A DNA stretch of 64,000 bases from Prado023 sp963714995 (GTDB taxonomy: Bacteria > Actinomycetota > Actinomycetes > S36-B12 > CAIYMF01), in NCBI GenBank assembly GCA_963714995.1, contig CAVQQP010000001.1, forward strand, positions 62,001 through 126,000, written 5' to 3'. This document shows, in pieces, positions 1-9,873 of the stretch. The notes under the pieces were generated by a model. The model saw nothing but the letters and a program-made list of their open reading frames with translations, searched no databases and had not been told where the DNA came from. Position numbers and translations under genes: made by a program. Positions within the stretch are counted from its first letter, which is position 1; each line of letters begins with the position of its first letter.

Positions 1-1207
<1,207 letters not shown>

Positions 1208-1224
1208 TCCCGGGCCCCGCCGCG

Positions 1225-1269
1225 CTGTGTCATCGATCGTGCACCGTGATGGCCGGATCCATGACACAG
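1225..1269. repeat. Intergenic palindrome of the GATC-cored family
   Basis: A perfect 9-bp inverted repeat, CTGTGTCAT (1225-1233) and ATGACACAG (1261-1269), is extended inward after one mismatch by GATC on each side. The 11-mer ATGGCCGGATC inside it (1249-1259) recurs at 23345 and 33415 in other intergenic palindromes. It lies between acs and the kinase gene and could act as a terminator or as a dispersed extragenic repeat. Confidence 0.6.
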
Positions 1270-1283
1270 CAGGTGCCGGCCGA

Positions 1284-1289
1284 TAGCGT
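1284..1289 (+). promoter_or_regulatory. Candidate -10 box for leaderless kinase transcript
   Basis: TAGCGT ends 7 nt before the GTG at 1297, which is in frame with the kinase. The same spacing recurs at many starts in this window. This site decides the start chosen for the kinase and places it clear of the palindrome at 1225-1269. Confidence 0.45.
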
Positions 1290-1296
1290 GCGCGAC

Positions 1297-2475
1297 GTGG
1301 GTGACTGGGTGCTCGCGGTGGCGGCGATCGCCGGGGCAATCGTCCTCGGCGTCATCGTCGCGCGCGCGGTGCGTGGTCGGGCCCAGCTCGGGTCCGAGGG
1401 CGACATGGCCACCTACCGGACCCTGCACCTGGCCAGCCTGGCCGCCCCCGCCCTGCGCGGCGGGCTCACCGCACCAGGCGCGCAGCGCTCAGCCAAGCAC
1501 CTGCGCACCCTGCTGGGCGTCGAGGCGCTGGCGATCACCGATCGGGACGAGCTGCTGGCATGGGAGGGCCTGGGCGAGCGCCACGGGGAGGCCGCCGTCG
1601 CGCACGCGAGCATGGCCCTGGGGTCGGGGACGAGCGTGGTGCTGACCTCCGGCCAGGTCCGGGAGGTCTCGGAGATCCTGCGCAGCGGGGTGGCAGCGCC
1701 CCTGACCTCCGAGGACATCGTGATCGGGGCCCTGGTGGCCTACTCGTCGCAGCCCGCGGGGCCGGCGCTGGTCCGTGCGGTGGAGGAGGTGGCGGCGTTC
1801 GCCTCGGGGCAGCTCGACCTCGCCGAGCTCGACCGCACCCGGGCGCGCTCGGCGGAGGCAGAGGTCCGCGTGCTGCGCGCGCAGATCTCCCCGCACTTCA
1901 TCTACAACTCCCTGACGGCCATCGCCTCGTTCGTGCGCACCGACCCGGACCGGGCCCGGGACCTGCTGCTGGACTTCGCCGACTTCACCCGGTACAGCTT
2001 CCGCGCCCACGGCCGGTTCACGACCCTGGCCGAGGAGCTGCACTCCATCGAGCAGTACCTGCTGCTGGAGCAGGCCCGGTTCGGCGACCGCCTGCGGGTC
2101 GTGCTGCGGGTCGACCCCGAGGTCGTGGGCGTGCGCATCCCGTTCCTGTGCATCCAGCCGCTGGTGGAGAACGCCGTGCGCCACGGGTTCGAGAACTCCG
2201 ACGGCCCGGGCACGATCACGCTGCGGGCGCTGGACCGCGGCGCCGAGGCGCTGGTCAGCGTGGAGGACGACGGGGCGGGGATCGACCCGGCGGTGGTCCG
2301 GCGCAGCCTGTCCGGCGCGCCGGGGGACCATGTCGGCCTGGCCAACGTGGACGAGCGCCTGCGCAGCACGTACGGCGACGACCACGGCCTGACCGTGGAG
2401 ACCGCTCCCGGCGCAGGCACGAAGGTGACCATGCGGATCCCGAAGTACGCCGAGGCGGTGGCGGTCGATGAGTGA
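1297..2475 (+). CDS. LytS-type sensor histidine kinase
   Basis: Membrane-anchored sensor kinase, 392 aa from the GTG at 1297. One N-terminal membrane helix is followed by a GAF-like sensor region, a HisKA_7TM/His_kinase segment with SPHFIYNSLTAI (phospho-acceptor His about residue 200), and a HATPase domain with NAVRHG, DDGAGI and GLANVDERL. It lacks the multi-helix 5TM-LytS sensor. In-frame ATGs at 1249 and 1261 also exist, but they lie in an intergenic palindrome and have no ribosome site. The 3' end overlaps the LytTR regulator by 8 bp, so the two form a two-component pair. From context it probably controls the acetate symporter and acs; this is inference. Confidence 0.85.
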   Translation: MGDWVLAVAAIAGAIVLGVIVARAVRGRAQLGSEGDMATYRTLHLASLAAPALRGGLTAPGAQRSAKHLRTLLGVEALAITDRDELLAWEGLGERHGEAAVAHASMALGSGTSVVLTSGQVREVSEILRSGVAAPLTSEDIVIGALVAYSSQPAGPALVRAVEEVAAFASGQLDLAELDRTRARSAEAEVRVLRAQISPHFIYNSLTAIASFVRTDPDRARDLLLDFADFTRYSFRAHGRFTTLAEELHSIEQYLLLEQARFGDRLRVVLRVDPEVVGVRIPFLCIQPLVENAVRHGFENSDGPGTITLRALDRGAEALVSVEDDGAGIDPAVVRRSLSGAPGDHVGLANVDERLRSTYGDDHGLTVETAPGAGTKVTMRIPKYAEAVAVDE

Positions 2476-3346
2476 CTCCGCGGCACCGCCCACGGGCCTG
2501 CACGTCCTGGCCGTCGACGACGAGCCCCCCGCCCTGGGCGAGCTGGCGTACCTGCTCGAGCAGTCCGAGCAGGTGGCCCGGGTGAGCACGGCGGGCAGCG
2601 CAGCTGAGGCGCTGGCCGCCCTGCAGGACGGTGAGTTCGACGCCGTGTTCCTCGACATCCGGATGCCGGGGATCGACGGACTGGCCCTGGCCGGGATCCT
2701 CGCCCGGTTCGCCGCACCGCCACCGGTGGTGTTCGTCACCGCCTACGACAACCACGCGGTGGACGCCTTCGAGCTCGCGGCCGTGGACTACCTGCTCAAG
2801 CCGATCCGGGCCGAGCGGCTGGCCCTGGCCCTGACCCGGGTGCGCCAGGCGATCGAGTCGCGGCGCCAGGGCGGCACCCGCGGCGCGGCGGACGCGCCAC
2901 CTGCCTCCGGCGAGCAGGGCGCTGGCGGGACGCCCCCGCAGCCCCAGGGCGGGGCGACCGAGCCGGTCGTGCCCGAGGACGAGACGATCGCCGTCGAGCT
3001 CGGTGGCGTCACCCGGTACGTGAAGCGCTCCGACGTCGTCTTCGTCGAGGCCCAGCGCGACTACGTCCGGCTGTGCACCCGCGCCGGTGGCCACCTGGTC
3101 CGGGTCCCGCTGACCACCCTCGAGGAGCGCTGGGAGCCGGCCGGGTTCCTGCGCGTGCATCGCCGGTTCCTGGTCAACGCCGCCTTCGTCGAGAGCCTGC
3201 GCTCCGCGGCCGGCCGGGTCACGCTGGACCTCGGCGGCGGGCAGTCGGTGCCGGTCAGCCGCCGGTTCACCCCCGAGGTCCGCGCCGCCCTCGTGCAGCG
3301 CCACCGCCTGGACCGCGATCCCCGGGCCGAGGGCAGCGCACCATGA
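2468..3346 (+). CDS. LytTR-family response regulator
   Basis: Cytosolic response regulator of 292 aa, partner of the overlapping kinase. The receiver domain covers about residues 11-125 with the acidic pair DDE at 17-19, phospho-acceptor Asp63 in FLDIRMPG, and VTAYD and the LKP lysine motif. A Pro/Ala/Gly-rich linker (about 135-165) leads to a LytTR DNA-binding domain (about 175-280) with the usual VDYVRL-like segment and a GFLRVHRRFLVN motif. LytTR proteins typically bind paired direct repeats; I did not find an obvious pair in this operon. The stop codon overlaps the next ATG (ATGA). Confidence 0.9.
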   Translation: MSDSAAPPTGLHVLAVDDEPPALGELAYLLEQSEQVARVSTAGSAAEALAALQDGEFDAVFLDIRMPGIDGLALAGILARFAAPPPVVFVTAYDNHAVDAFELAAVDYLLKPIRAERLALALTRVRQAIESRRQGGTRGAADAPPASGEQGAGGTPPQPQGGATEPVVPEDETIAVELGGVTRYVKRSDVVFVEAQRDYVRLCTRAGGHLVRVPLTTLEERWEPAGFLRVHRRFLVNAAFVESLRSAAGRVTLDLGGGQSVPVSRRFTPEVRAALVQRHRLDRDPRAEGSAP

Positions 3347-3720
3347 CCGACGGGCAACGGCCCCGGCGCGAGGTCATCACGGGACCGCGGCGCGACGTGC
3401 GCCGGCGCACCCGGCGCTCAGCGGTCGAGGACATCGACGCCCAGACCCGGGTCGGCGTCGTCTACGTGCGCGCGCTGATCCGCACGCAGCTGCTGCTGGG
3501 GCTGTCGACGGTCGCGCTGGTGGTCGTGCCCCTGGCGACGCTGCCGCTGCTCTTCGGGCTCGTGCCCGAGGTGCGCGCGCTGCAGGTCGGCCCGCTGCCA
3601 CTGTGGTGGCTGCTCCTGGGCTTCCTGGTGTATCCCGCGATCCTCGCGGCGGGCTGGTGGTACATCCGGCACGCGGAGCACAACGAGGAGCAGTTCACCG
3701 ACCTGGTCGAGGGCCGATGA
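3343..3720 (+). CDS. DUF485-like small membrane subunit of solute symporter
   Basis: 125-aa membrane protein with an Arg-rich cytoplasmic N-terminus (about 45 residues) and two hydrophobic helices separated by a short loop. The C-terminal AEHNEEQFTDL resembles the tail of DUF485/YjcH-type proteins. Such proteins are encoded immediately before ActP-type acetate symporters, as here, and both gene junctions are 4-bp ATGA overlaps. Its exact role (partner, stabiliser or regulator of the symporter) is not established from sequence. Confidence 0.75.
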   Translation: MTDGQRPRREVITGPRRDVRRRTRRSAVEDIDAQTRVGVVYVRALIRTQLLLGLSTVALVVVPLATLPLLFGLVPEVRALQVGPLPLWWLLLGFLVYPAILAAGWWYIRHAEHNEEQFTDLVEGR

Positions 3721-5459
3721 GCAGCGCCGCGGTCATCGCGGGCATGACCGCCACGGTCGTGGCCACGATCGCACTGGCCGGCTTCAGCTCGCGGGTCGCG
3801 CGCACCACCGGCGACTTCTACGTGGCTGCCCGCTCGGTGCCGGCGTGGTGGAACGCCTCGGCCATCTCCGGGGAGTACCTGTCGGCAGCCTCGTTCCTCG
3901 GCGTCGCCGGGCTGATCATGGTCGGTGGTGCCGATGCCGTCTGGTTCCCGGTGGGCTACGCCGTGGGGTACGTGCTGCTCCTCGCCCTGGTCTCGGCTCC
4001 CCTGCGCCGCTCCGGGGCCTACACGCTTCCCGACTTCTGCGAGGCCCGGCTGCGCTCGTCCCGGGTCCGGCTGGCGGCCAGCGTCCTGGTGGTCGTGATC
4101 GGGTGGCTCTATGTCGTGCCGCAGCTGCAGGGCGCGGGCCTGGCACTGCAGACGGTCCTGGGCAGCCCGGTGTGGCTGGGCGGGGTCCTGGTCGCCCTGA
4201 CCGTGCTGATCGTGATCGTCGGCGGGGGCATGCGCAGCGTCACGATGGTCCAGGGCTTCCAGTACTGGCTGAAGCTCGTCGCGATCATGGTCCCGGCGCT
4301 GTTCCTGCTGGTCGCGTGGCGGATGGATGGGGCCCCGAGCGCCCTGGTCGACCAGGTGCCCACGTTCCCGGCCGCCACGACGGTGTCGGTGGGCGCGGAC
4401 ATCGACATCACCGTGGTCGAGCCGGTCGTGGTCCGTGCCGACGGATCGATCGACGGGGCCCTCGTGGCCGGCGAGGTGGACCTCACCCAGGGAGCGCACA
4501 GCGTCGGCGCGGGCACGACGCTCGGCTTCCCCGCGGGGGCGGCCGTCCCGCACCTGGCGACCACTCCGGCGACGACGGGCACCGCCTGGGGGCAGCCCCT
4601 GCAGGGCGCGGAGTCGCACCCGATGTACCGCACCTATGCCCTGATGATCGCGCTGTTCCTCGGGACCATGGGCCTGCCGCACGTGCTGGTGCGCTTCTAC
4701 ACGAACCCTGATGGGCGCCAGGCCCGGCGAACGGCCCTGATCGTCATCGGCCTCGTCGGGCTGTTCTACCTGTCCCCCTCGGTGTTCGGGATGCTGGGCC
4801 GGATCTACACCCCTGCCCTGCTGATGACCGGGCAGACCGACGCCGTCGTGCTGCTCCTGCCGCAGGCGATGGTCGGCGGCGCGCTGGGTCAGGCCCTCAC
4901 CGCGCTGGTCTGCGCAGGGGCTGCGGCGGCGTTCCTCGCGACCGCGACCGGCCTGACGGTCACCGTCGCCGGGGTGCTGTCCCAGGACGTGGTCAGCCGC
5001 TGGGTGCACGACCCGATCCGGTCGTTCCGGGTTGCCGCGGTCGCGGCTGTGCTGGCACCCCTCGTGCTCAGCCTGCTGGCCAGCGCCCTGCCCCTGGCGC
5101 AGGCGGTCGCGCTGGCCTTCACCGTGGCCGCCGCCACGTTCTGCCCCCTGCTGCTCCTGGGGATCTGGTGGCCACGGCTCACCGACGCCGGCGCAGCCGC
5201 CGGCCTGGTGGTCGGCGGGACGCTGGCCGTCGGCGCCATCGCGGCCTCCACCGCCATGCCGGACCTGACCGGCTGGCCGGACGCGCTGCTGTCGCAGCCG
5301 GCTGCCTGGGTCATGCCCCTGGCGCTGGCGACGATGGTGGGCGTGTCCCGCGCGACCCGCCATCGCCTGCACCCGGGCGTCGACCGGATCATGATCCGCC
5401 TGCACACCCCGGAGGCCGCCCGGCTGCATCCGGCCTGGACCGCGAGGGGACGCCGATGA
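3717..5459 (+). CDS. actP: Cation/acetate symporter, SSS family
   Basis: Sodium:solute symporter family permease of 580 aa with about 13 predicted membrane helices. The family region SGEYLSAASFLGVAG and the later LPHVLVRFYTNP, typical of ActP-type acetate/pyruvate transporters, are both present. A long extracytoplasmic loop of about 100 residues (residues ~205-300) sits between helices. It overlaps the DUF485 gene upstream and the DUF294 gene downstream (ATGA at each junction), so it is translationally coupled in one operon with acs-linked regulators. The substrate, acetate or a short monocarboxylate, is inferred from the family and from the acs neighbour. Confidence 0.88.
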   Translation: MSSAAVIAGMTATVVATIALAGFSSRVARTTGDFYVAARSVPAWWNASAISGEYLSAASFLGVAGLIMVGGADAVWFPVGYAVGYVLLLALVSAPLRRSGAYTLPDFCEARLRSSRVRLAASVLVVVIGWLYVVPQLQGAGLALQTVLGSPVWLGGVLVALTVLIVIVGGGMRSVTMVQGFQYWLKLVAIMVPALFLLVAWRMDGAPSALVDQVPTFPAATTVSVGADIDITVVEPVVVRADGSIDGALVAGEVDLTQGAHSVGAGTTLGFPAGAAVPHLATTPATTGTAWGQPLQGAESHPMYRTYALMIALFLGTMGLPHVLVRFYTNPDGRQARRTALIVIGLVGLFYLSPSVFGMLGRIYTPALLMTGQTDAVVLLLPQAMVGGALGQALTALVCAGAAAAFLATATGLTVTVAGVLSQDVVSRWVHDPIRSFRVAAVAAVLAPLVLSLLASALPLAQAVALAFTVAAATFCPLLLLGIWWPRLTDAGAAAGLVVGGTLAVGAIAASTAMPDLTGWPDALLSQPAAWVMPLALATMVGVSRATRHRLHPGVDRIMIRLHTPEAARLHPAWTARGRR

Positions 5460-6477
5460 CCGACCGGTCCACGCACGTGCGGCCCGTGGCCCCGGCCCAG
5501 GACGCTCCGATGACCGAGCTCGTGGCCGCCGCCGTGGCTGCGAGCGCGGGGGCGGCGAGCGCCGGGGCGGCGAGCGCCGGGGAGCCCGCCCCGGGCAGCG
5601 ACCCGGCGGCGGCCCTGGTGCGCGCGGCCGACGCGCGCACGCGTGATCTCGTCGACGGGTTCATCCACCAGGCCGGTCCCCCGCCCGGGCGCTTCGCCTG
5701 GGTGGCCCTGGGGTCGCACGCCCGGGGCGAGCTGCACTGCGGCAGCGACCAGGACCACGCCCTGATCTGGGACGCCGCACGCGCGGCCGGCAGCAGCTAC
5801 GCCGGGGATCTGGCCGGGGAGGTGATCGCCGGGCTCGCCGCGTTCGGCATGCGGCCCTGCGACGGCGGCTACATGGCCGACAGGTGGTCGGTGGCGCTGG
5901 TCGACTGGGTGGCGCAGGCCCGGGACCGGATCGAGGCCCCCACGCCCCAGGCGGTCCTCGACACCGACGTGTTCCTCGACCTGCGCCGCCTGGCAGGGGA
6001 CCTCGACATCACGCCCGCCACCGAGGTCCTGCTCGCCGGGCCGGCTCCCCCCGGCTGCTGCACGGCCTCGCCGCGGCCGCCACGTCGTTCCCCACCGCCC
6101 TGGGCACCTTCGGCCGCATGCCGCACGGGCCGGTGGACCTCAAGCGGACGGGGCTGGCCCCGCTGGTGCTGCTGGCCCGCCTCTACGGGCTGGACGCCCG
6201 ATCACCGGCCGTCGGGACCCGGGACCGGCTGGTGGCCGCCGCCGCGGCGGGCCTGCTGTCCGAGGAGCTCGTGGGACGGCTGGCCGAGGGGTTCGAGGTG
6301 CTCACCCGGCTGCGCCTGGCTGCACAGGTCGAGCAGGTGCGCGCGGGCCTGCCCCTGTCGGACAAGGTCGTCATCGACGACCTCGAGGCCGAGGACCGCA
6401 TCGCGCTGCGGGAGGCCTTCCGGGCCATCCGAGCCGCGCAGTCGGTGACGGCCATGACGTTCCGGACCGACCTGTGA
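5456..6477 (+). CDS. DUF294-type putative nucleotidyltransferase, one frameshift
   Basis: Cytosolic protein of about 340 aa. After an Ala/Gly-rich N-terminus comes a nucleotidyltransferase core, GSHARGE then CGSDQDHALIW, matching the GSxxRxE...SDxD metal-binding pattern of DUF294/GlnD-like enzymes. A DUF294_C helical domain follows (FPTALGTFG...VDLKRTGLAPLVLLARLYGL). Relatives often carry cNMP-binding and CBS domains in front; these are absent. The frame moves near 6045-6056, at a run of six C, from frame 2 to frame 1; both halves match the family, so a base is probably missing from the assembly. DUF294, ActP and DnaQ-like genes are often neighbours, but the reaction is unknown. Confidence 0.8.
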
Positions 6478-6517
6478 CCGGGCCGGTGCGGGTGCGCCAC
6501 ACCCGTGGAGGTGGGAT

Positions 6518-7903
6518 GTGACCAGGTGGCGGGTCCTCGCCCTCATCGCGATCGCGACCCTCGTGCCGGCGCTGACCGTGGCCGTCGTGCTCGCGGACCT
6601 GCCGCCGGACTCCCTCCGGGCCCTGCTCGACGCGCTGGGCACGCAGGCGCTCGTGCTCGGCGTCGGCCTGGTGGTGCTGGTCGCCGGGATCGGGTGGGTG
6701 GCGTGGTCCACGTGGCGCTCGGAGCAGCGCCACGACGCCCGTCAGGCCGCCGACATCGAGATCATCGCCACGGTGAACCCCCGGCACCGGCTGGCCGGGG
6801 GCACGGCAGTCGAGCGGGCGGTCAACCTCCTGGCCGAGCGGCACGCGACGGCCGAGGACCGCCTGACCGAGCAGCTGGACAGCGCCCACGCCGAGCTGAC
6901 CCGGGAGCGCGACGTGCTGTTCGCGGTGCTGACCGGGCTGGACGTGCCCGTCGGCGTGGTCGACGACAGCGGGCGCATCCTGCTGGTGAACCCGGCTGCC
7001 CGCCGGATGCTGGCGTCGCGCTCGCGGATCGCGGCCGGTCGCAGCATCTTCGGGGTCTTCGACGCCGAGGACCTCACGCCCCTGCTCACCCGGGCACTCG
7101 AGGGGCAGCGGCCGTCGGCCGTGGTGGCCGGGACCCCGATGCGCCTGGTCCGCATCACCGGCCCCGACGAGCCCGGGATGGTCCTGATCATCGGCGAGCC
7201 CGGGGAGCACCCCGACGGGCCCGAGGTCGGGCTGTCGGTCGACCTGGCCCGGCCGAGCCGACCCGGCCTGACCCGGGAGCAGTGGCTGGCCACGCCCCTG
7301 GACCACATCGTGTTCACGGTCCTGGACTGTGAGACGACCGGGCTGCACTCCGAGGCCGGTGACCGCCTGATCGCCCTGGGCGCGGTCCGGGTGGACGGAT
7401 CGGCCGTGCGCGCCGACGACACGTTCGACGCCCTGGTCAACCCCGGACGGCACATCCCGGAGTCCTCGACGCGCTTCCACGGCATCACCGACGACCTGGT
7501 CGCCGACGCACCCACCGGGGCCGTGGTGCTGGCGGACTTCGCGGAGTACGCGGCGGACTCGGTGCTCGTCGGCCACCACCTGGCCTTCGACCTGGGCTTC
7601 CTGTCCCCGCCGGCCGCGGAGGCCGGGGTGACCCTCGAGCCGCTGAGCCTGGACACGATGCTGCTGTCCGCGGTCCTGGACCCCGACCCCGACGCCCGCC
7701 ACGGGCTCGACGGGGTGTGCGCCCGCTTCGGCGTCGACGTGATCGGCCGGCACACCGCCCTGGGCGATGCGCTGGCCACGGCGGAGGTGCTGGTCCGGAT
7801 GATCCCGCTGCTCAACGAGCGCGGCATCCACACCCTCGACGACGCGCGGCGGGCATCGGCGGCCACGGAGCTCGCCGGTCGGATCGCCGCGGTGGGCTCG
7901 TAG
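6518..7903 (+). CDS. PAS-DnaQ-like 3'-5' exonuclease, membrane-anchored
   Basis: 461-aa protein with two N-terminal membrane helices (about residues 5-25 and 45-65), a short coiled linker, a PAS-like domain (about 125-230) and a DEDDh exonuclease of the DNA polymerase III epsilon type (about 265-445). Exonuclease motifs seen are VLDCETTG, the GHHLAFDLGFL block and the closing H-x4-D in RHTALGDA. The GTG start at 6518 is preceded by GGAGG. Members of this group sit beside DUF294 and ActP genes, as here. Whether the target is DNA, RNA or a nucleotide signal is unknown. Confidence 0.85.
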   Translation: MTRWRVLALIAIATLVPALTVAVVLADLPPDSLRALLDALGTQALVLGVGLVVLVAGIGWVAWSTWRSEQRHDARQAADIEIIATVNPRHRLAGGTAVERAVNLLAERHATAEDRLTEQLDSAHAELTRERDVLFAVLTGLDVPVGVVDDSGRILLVNPAARRMLASRSRIAAGRSIFGVFDAEDLTPLLTRALEGQRPSAVVAGTPMRLVRITGPDEPGMVLIIGEPGEHPDGPEVGLSVDLARPSRPGLTREQWLATPLDHIVFTVLDCETTGLHSEAGDRLIALGAVRVDGSAVRADDTFDALVNPGRHIPESSTRFHGITDDLVADAPTGAVVLADFAEYAADSVLVGHHLAFDLGFLSPPAAEAGVTLEPLSLDTMLLSAVLDPDPDARHGLDGVCARFGVDVIGRHTALGDALATAEVLVRMIPLLNERGIHTLDDARRASAATELAGRIAAVGS

Positions 7904-7936
7904 GCCTGCGACCTCACCCCGTCCGGCCACCGCAGA

Positions 7937-7996
7937 TGCTTCCCTTCTGCGAATTCGCTTCCCGAGTTCCGGAAGCAGATCCTTCACAGGGAAGCA
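7937..7996. terminator. Nested palindrome between convergent genes, candidate bidirectional terminator
   Basis: Outer arms TGCTTCCCT (7937-7945) and AGGGAAGCA (7988-7996) enclose a second hairpin, GCTTCC (7957-7962) and GGAAGC (7971-7976), and a perfect 10-bp palindrome GCGAATTCGC (7949-7958). It sits between the stop codons of the DnaQ-like gene and the oppositely oriented DinB-fold gene. No T-run follows, as is common in high-GC actinobacteria. Confidence 0.55.
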
Positions 7997-8012
7997 GCTG
8001 CGCTCGGTGGCC

Positions 8013-8507
8013 TCAGACCAGCGCGGCTCGGATCTGCTCGGCGTGGTCGCGGGCGTGCGCGACGTAGGTGTCCAGCCAGTCGGCGAGCGTGTACGGCCCG
8101 GACTCGGTGTGGACCCCGGCGCGGGCCAGGTCGTCGGGCGTGATCAGGTCCAGCAGCTCTGCACTGGATTCGCGCACGGCCCGGAACACCGCCAGGGACG
8201 CCGCAACGGGCCGGTCGTAGTGCAGCGCGCGGGCCCACTGCGCCTCGTCGTAGCCCTGGATGGTCGTGCCCGTGGGCTCGGCGAGCAGCCGGCGCAGGCG
8301 CACGTAGGAGTTCGTCTCGGAGTCGGCCACGTGGTGGATCACCATCCGCGGGGTCCACCCGTCGGGCTCTGAGGGCTGCCGGTCGAGGTCCGCCTCCGAG
8401 AGCGCCGCTGCGACGGAGATGAACTGCTCGGTGGCCTCGCGGTAGGCGGAGACCATTCCCGCCAGCTCGGCCGATCGCGAGGACTCGCTGGGGCTCTCGG
8501 CGCTCAT
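8013..8507 (-). CDS. DinB/YfiT-superfamily protein
   Basis: 164-aa cytosolic four-helix-bundle protein. The DinB-type metal ligands are visible as HHVADSE in the middle and HARDHAEQI near the end, with the conserved W-x-P-R-x-V segment (DGWTPRMVIHH) between. In actinobacteria this fold includes mycothiol- and bacillithiol-dependent transferases and maleylpyruvate-isomerase-like enzymes; the substrate cannot be told from sequence. GAGAGGAA precedes the ATG. It stands alone, downstream of the terminator that ends the sugar ABC operon. Confidence 0.8.
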   Translation of the reverse strand: MSAESPSESSRSAELAGMVSAYREATEQFISVAAALSEADLDRQPSEPDGWTPRMVIHHVADSETNSYVRLRRLLAEPTGTTIQGYDEAQWARALHYDRPVAASLAVFRAVRESSAELLDLITPDDLARAGVHTESGPYTLADWLDTYVAHARDHAEQIRAALV

Positions 8508-8548
8508 GCTGTCGGTTCCTCTCGCGCGGGCCGGTGGCTGGGAATGCT

Positions 8549-8588
8549 ACTGGGGTGGAGCCCTCCGAGTGGAGGACCCCACCCCAGT
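8549..8588 (-). terminator. Hairpin terminator of sugar ABC operon
   Basis: Arms ACTGGGGTGG (8549-8558) and CCACCCCAGT (8579-8588), 10 bp and perfect, enclose an inner hairpin CCTCC/GGAGG (8562-8566 and 8571-8575). It lies about 65 bp past the stop of the solute-binding protein gene in its direction of transcription. Confidence 0.65.
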
Positions 8589-8652
8589 GGGTGGTGCAGA
8601 TCAGGACGTCAGGCCACGAGGGCCCGGTGCCCCGTCAGGGCGGACCCCTGGA

Positions 8653-9807
8653 TCACTGACCGGCCTTGAACGCCTCGAGCAGCTCGGCGTTGTCGGCGTA
8701 GACCTCTTCGCCGTTCTCAGCCGTGACGATCAGCGGCTCGAGGTAGTCCGCGGGGATCACGACGCCGCTCTGGGAGCCGACGTCGGCCATCGCGAACTCA
8801 GCTGCCGTCGGGTAGACCTCGCCGGCGCAGACAGCCGTGATCAGCTTGACGGTCTCGGCCACCAGCTTGCGGGTGTCCTTGTAGATCGTCGAGTACTGCT
8901 CGCCCGCGGCGACGCGGGTGACCGCGACGACCTCGGAGTCCTGACCGGTGACGGTCGGGGTCAGCTTCGCGGCGCTCGTGGCGTTGAGGATGCCCTCAGC
9001 CAGCTGGTCGTTCGGCGAGAGGACGCCGTGCAGCGGGGTGCCATCGTTGTAGTCAGACGTGATGAGGTTCTCCATGCGCTTCTGGGCGTTCTCCTTCTTC
9101 CAGCCCTCTGTCGACACCTGGTCGAAGCTGGTCTGGCCGGACGTCACGACCAGCGTGCCGTCGTCGATCTTCGGCTGGAGGATGTCCATGGCGCCGTTGA
9201 AGAACACCGGGGCGTTGGCGTCGGTGGCAGCACCGGCGAAGAGCTCGATGTTCCACGGGGACGCGCCCTGGTTCTTCTCCATGCCCTCCAGGAGGGCGGT
9301 GCCCTGGAGCTGGCCGACCTTGAAGTTGTCGAACGCGACGTAGTAGTCGGTCGCCTCGGCGTCGATGGGACGGTCGTAGGCGATGAGCGGGACGCCTGCG
9401 GCCTCAGCGGCCTCGGCCTGGCTGCCGAGCTGCTGGCCGTTCTCGGCGCCGATGACGAGCACCTTGGCCTGCTGGGTCAGCATGTTGTCGGCGTTCGCCT
9501 GCTGGGATGCGACTGCCGAGGACCCGGAGTCGGCGAACTGCACGTCGGGGGTGAACCCGGCTGCCGTGATCTGCTCCTCGAACAGCTGCTTCGCAAGCGT
9601 CCAGTTCTCCGAGGTCTGCGCGGGAAGCGCCACACCGATGCGGTCGCCGGGGGCGCAGGTGGTGGTGGTCTGACCACCAGCGGCAGCAGCCGAGCCGCTG
9701 GCAGCGGGGGCGGCGGACTCAGTCGCGGTTTCCGACTCCGTGGAACAGCCGCTCAGGATGAGCAGCGAACTGCATGCCGCCGCAATGACGACCAGTGACT
9801 TCCTCAT
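8653..9807 (-). CDS. chvE: ChvE-type sugar-binding lipoprotein of ABC importer
   Basis: 384-aa exported lipoprotein. The signal peptide ends in lipobox LSGC at about residue 21, followed by a Ser/Thr/Ala linker and a Peripla_BP_4 fold starting at DRIGVALPAQTSENW. The family is that of ChvE and xylose-binding proteins, which capture monosaccharides outside the membrane. It is the last gene of an operon with the permease and double ATPase encoded upstream on the same strand; the gap to the permease is 66 bp. The sugar is not determined; multiple-monosaccharide or xylose-type uptake is likely. Confidence 0.9.
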   Translation of the reverse strand: MRKSLVVIAAACSSLLILSGCSTESETATESAAPAASGSAAAAGGQTTTTCAPGDRIGVALPAQTSENWTLAKQLFEEQITAAGFTPDVQFADSGSSAVASQQANADNMLTQQAKVLVIGAENGQQLGSQAEAAEAAGVPLIAYDRPIDAEATDYYVAFDNFKVGQLQGTALLEGMEKNQGASPWNIELFAGAATDANAPVFFNGAMDILQPKIDDGTLVVTSGQTSFDQVSTEGWKKENAQKRMENLITSDYNDGTPLHGVLSPNDQLAEGILNATSAAKLTPTVTGQDSEVVAVTRVAAGEQYSTIYKDTRKLVAETVKLITAVCAGEVYPTAAEFAMADVGSQSGVVIPADYLEPLIVTAENGEEVYADNAELLEAFKAGQ

Positions 9808-9873
9808 TCGTGTGTTACTCCTTCTGGTTGGGGTGGAGATCCGTGGGGCGCGGCGACCGCGCCGATGGTGCGC

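Noticed and set aside
1249..1263. ATG 1249 or 1261 as start of the LytS-type kinase
   Set aside because: Both fall in a strong palindrome with no ribosome site; GTG 1297 has a -10-like box at the usual spacing and begins the membrane helix directly.
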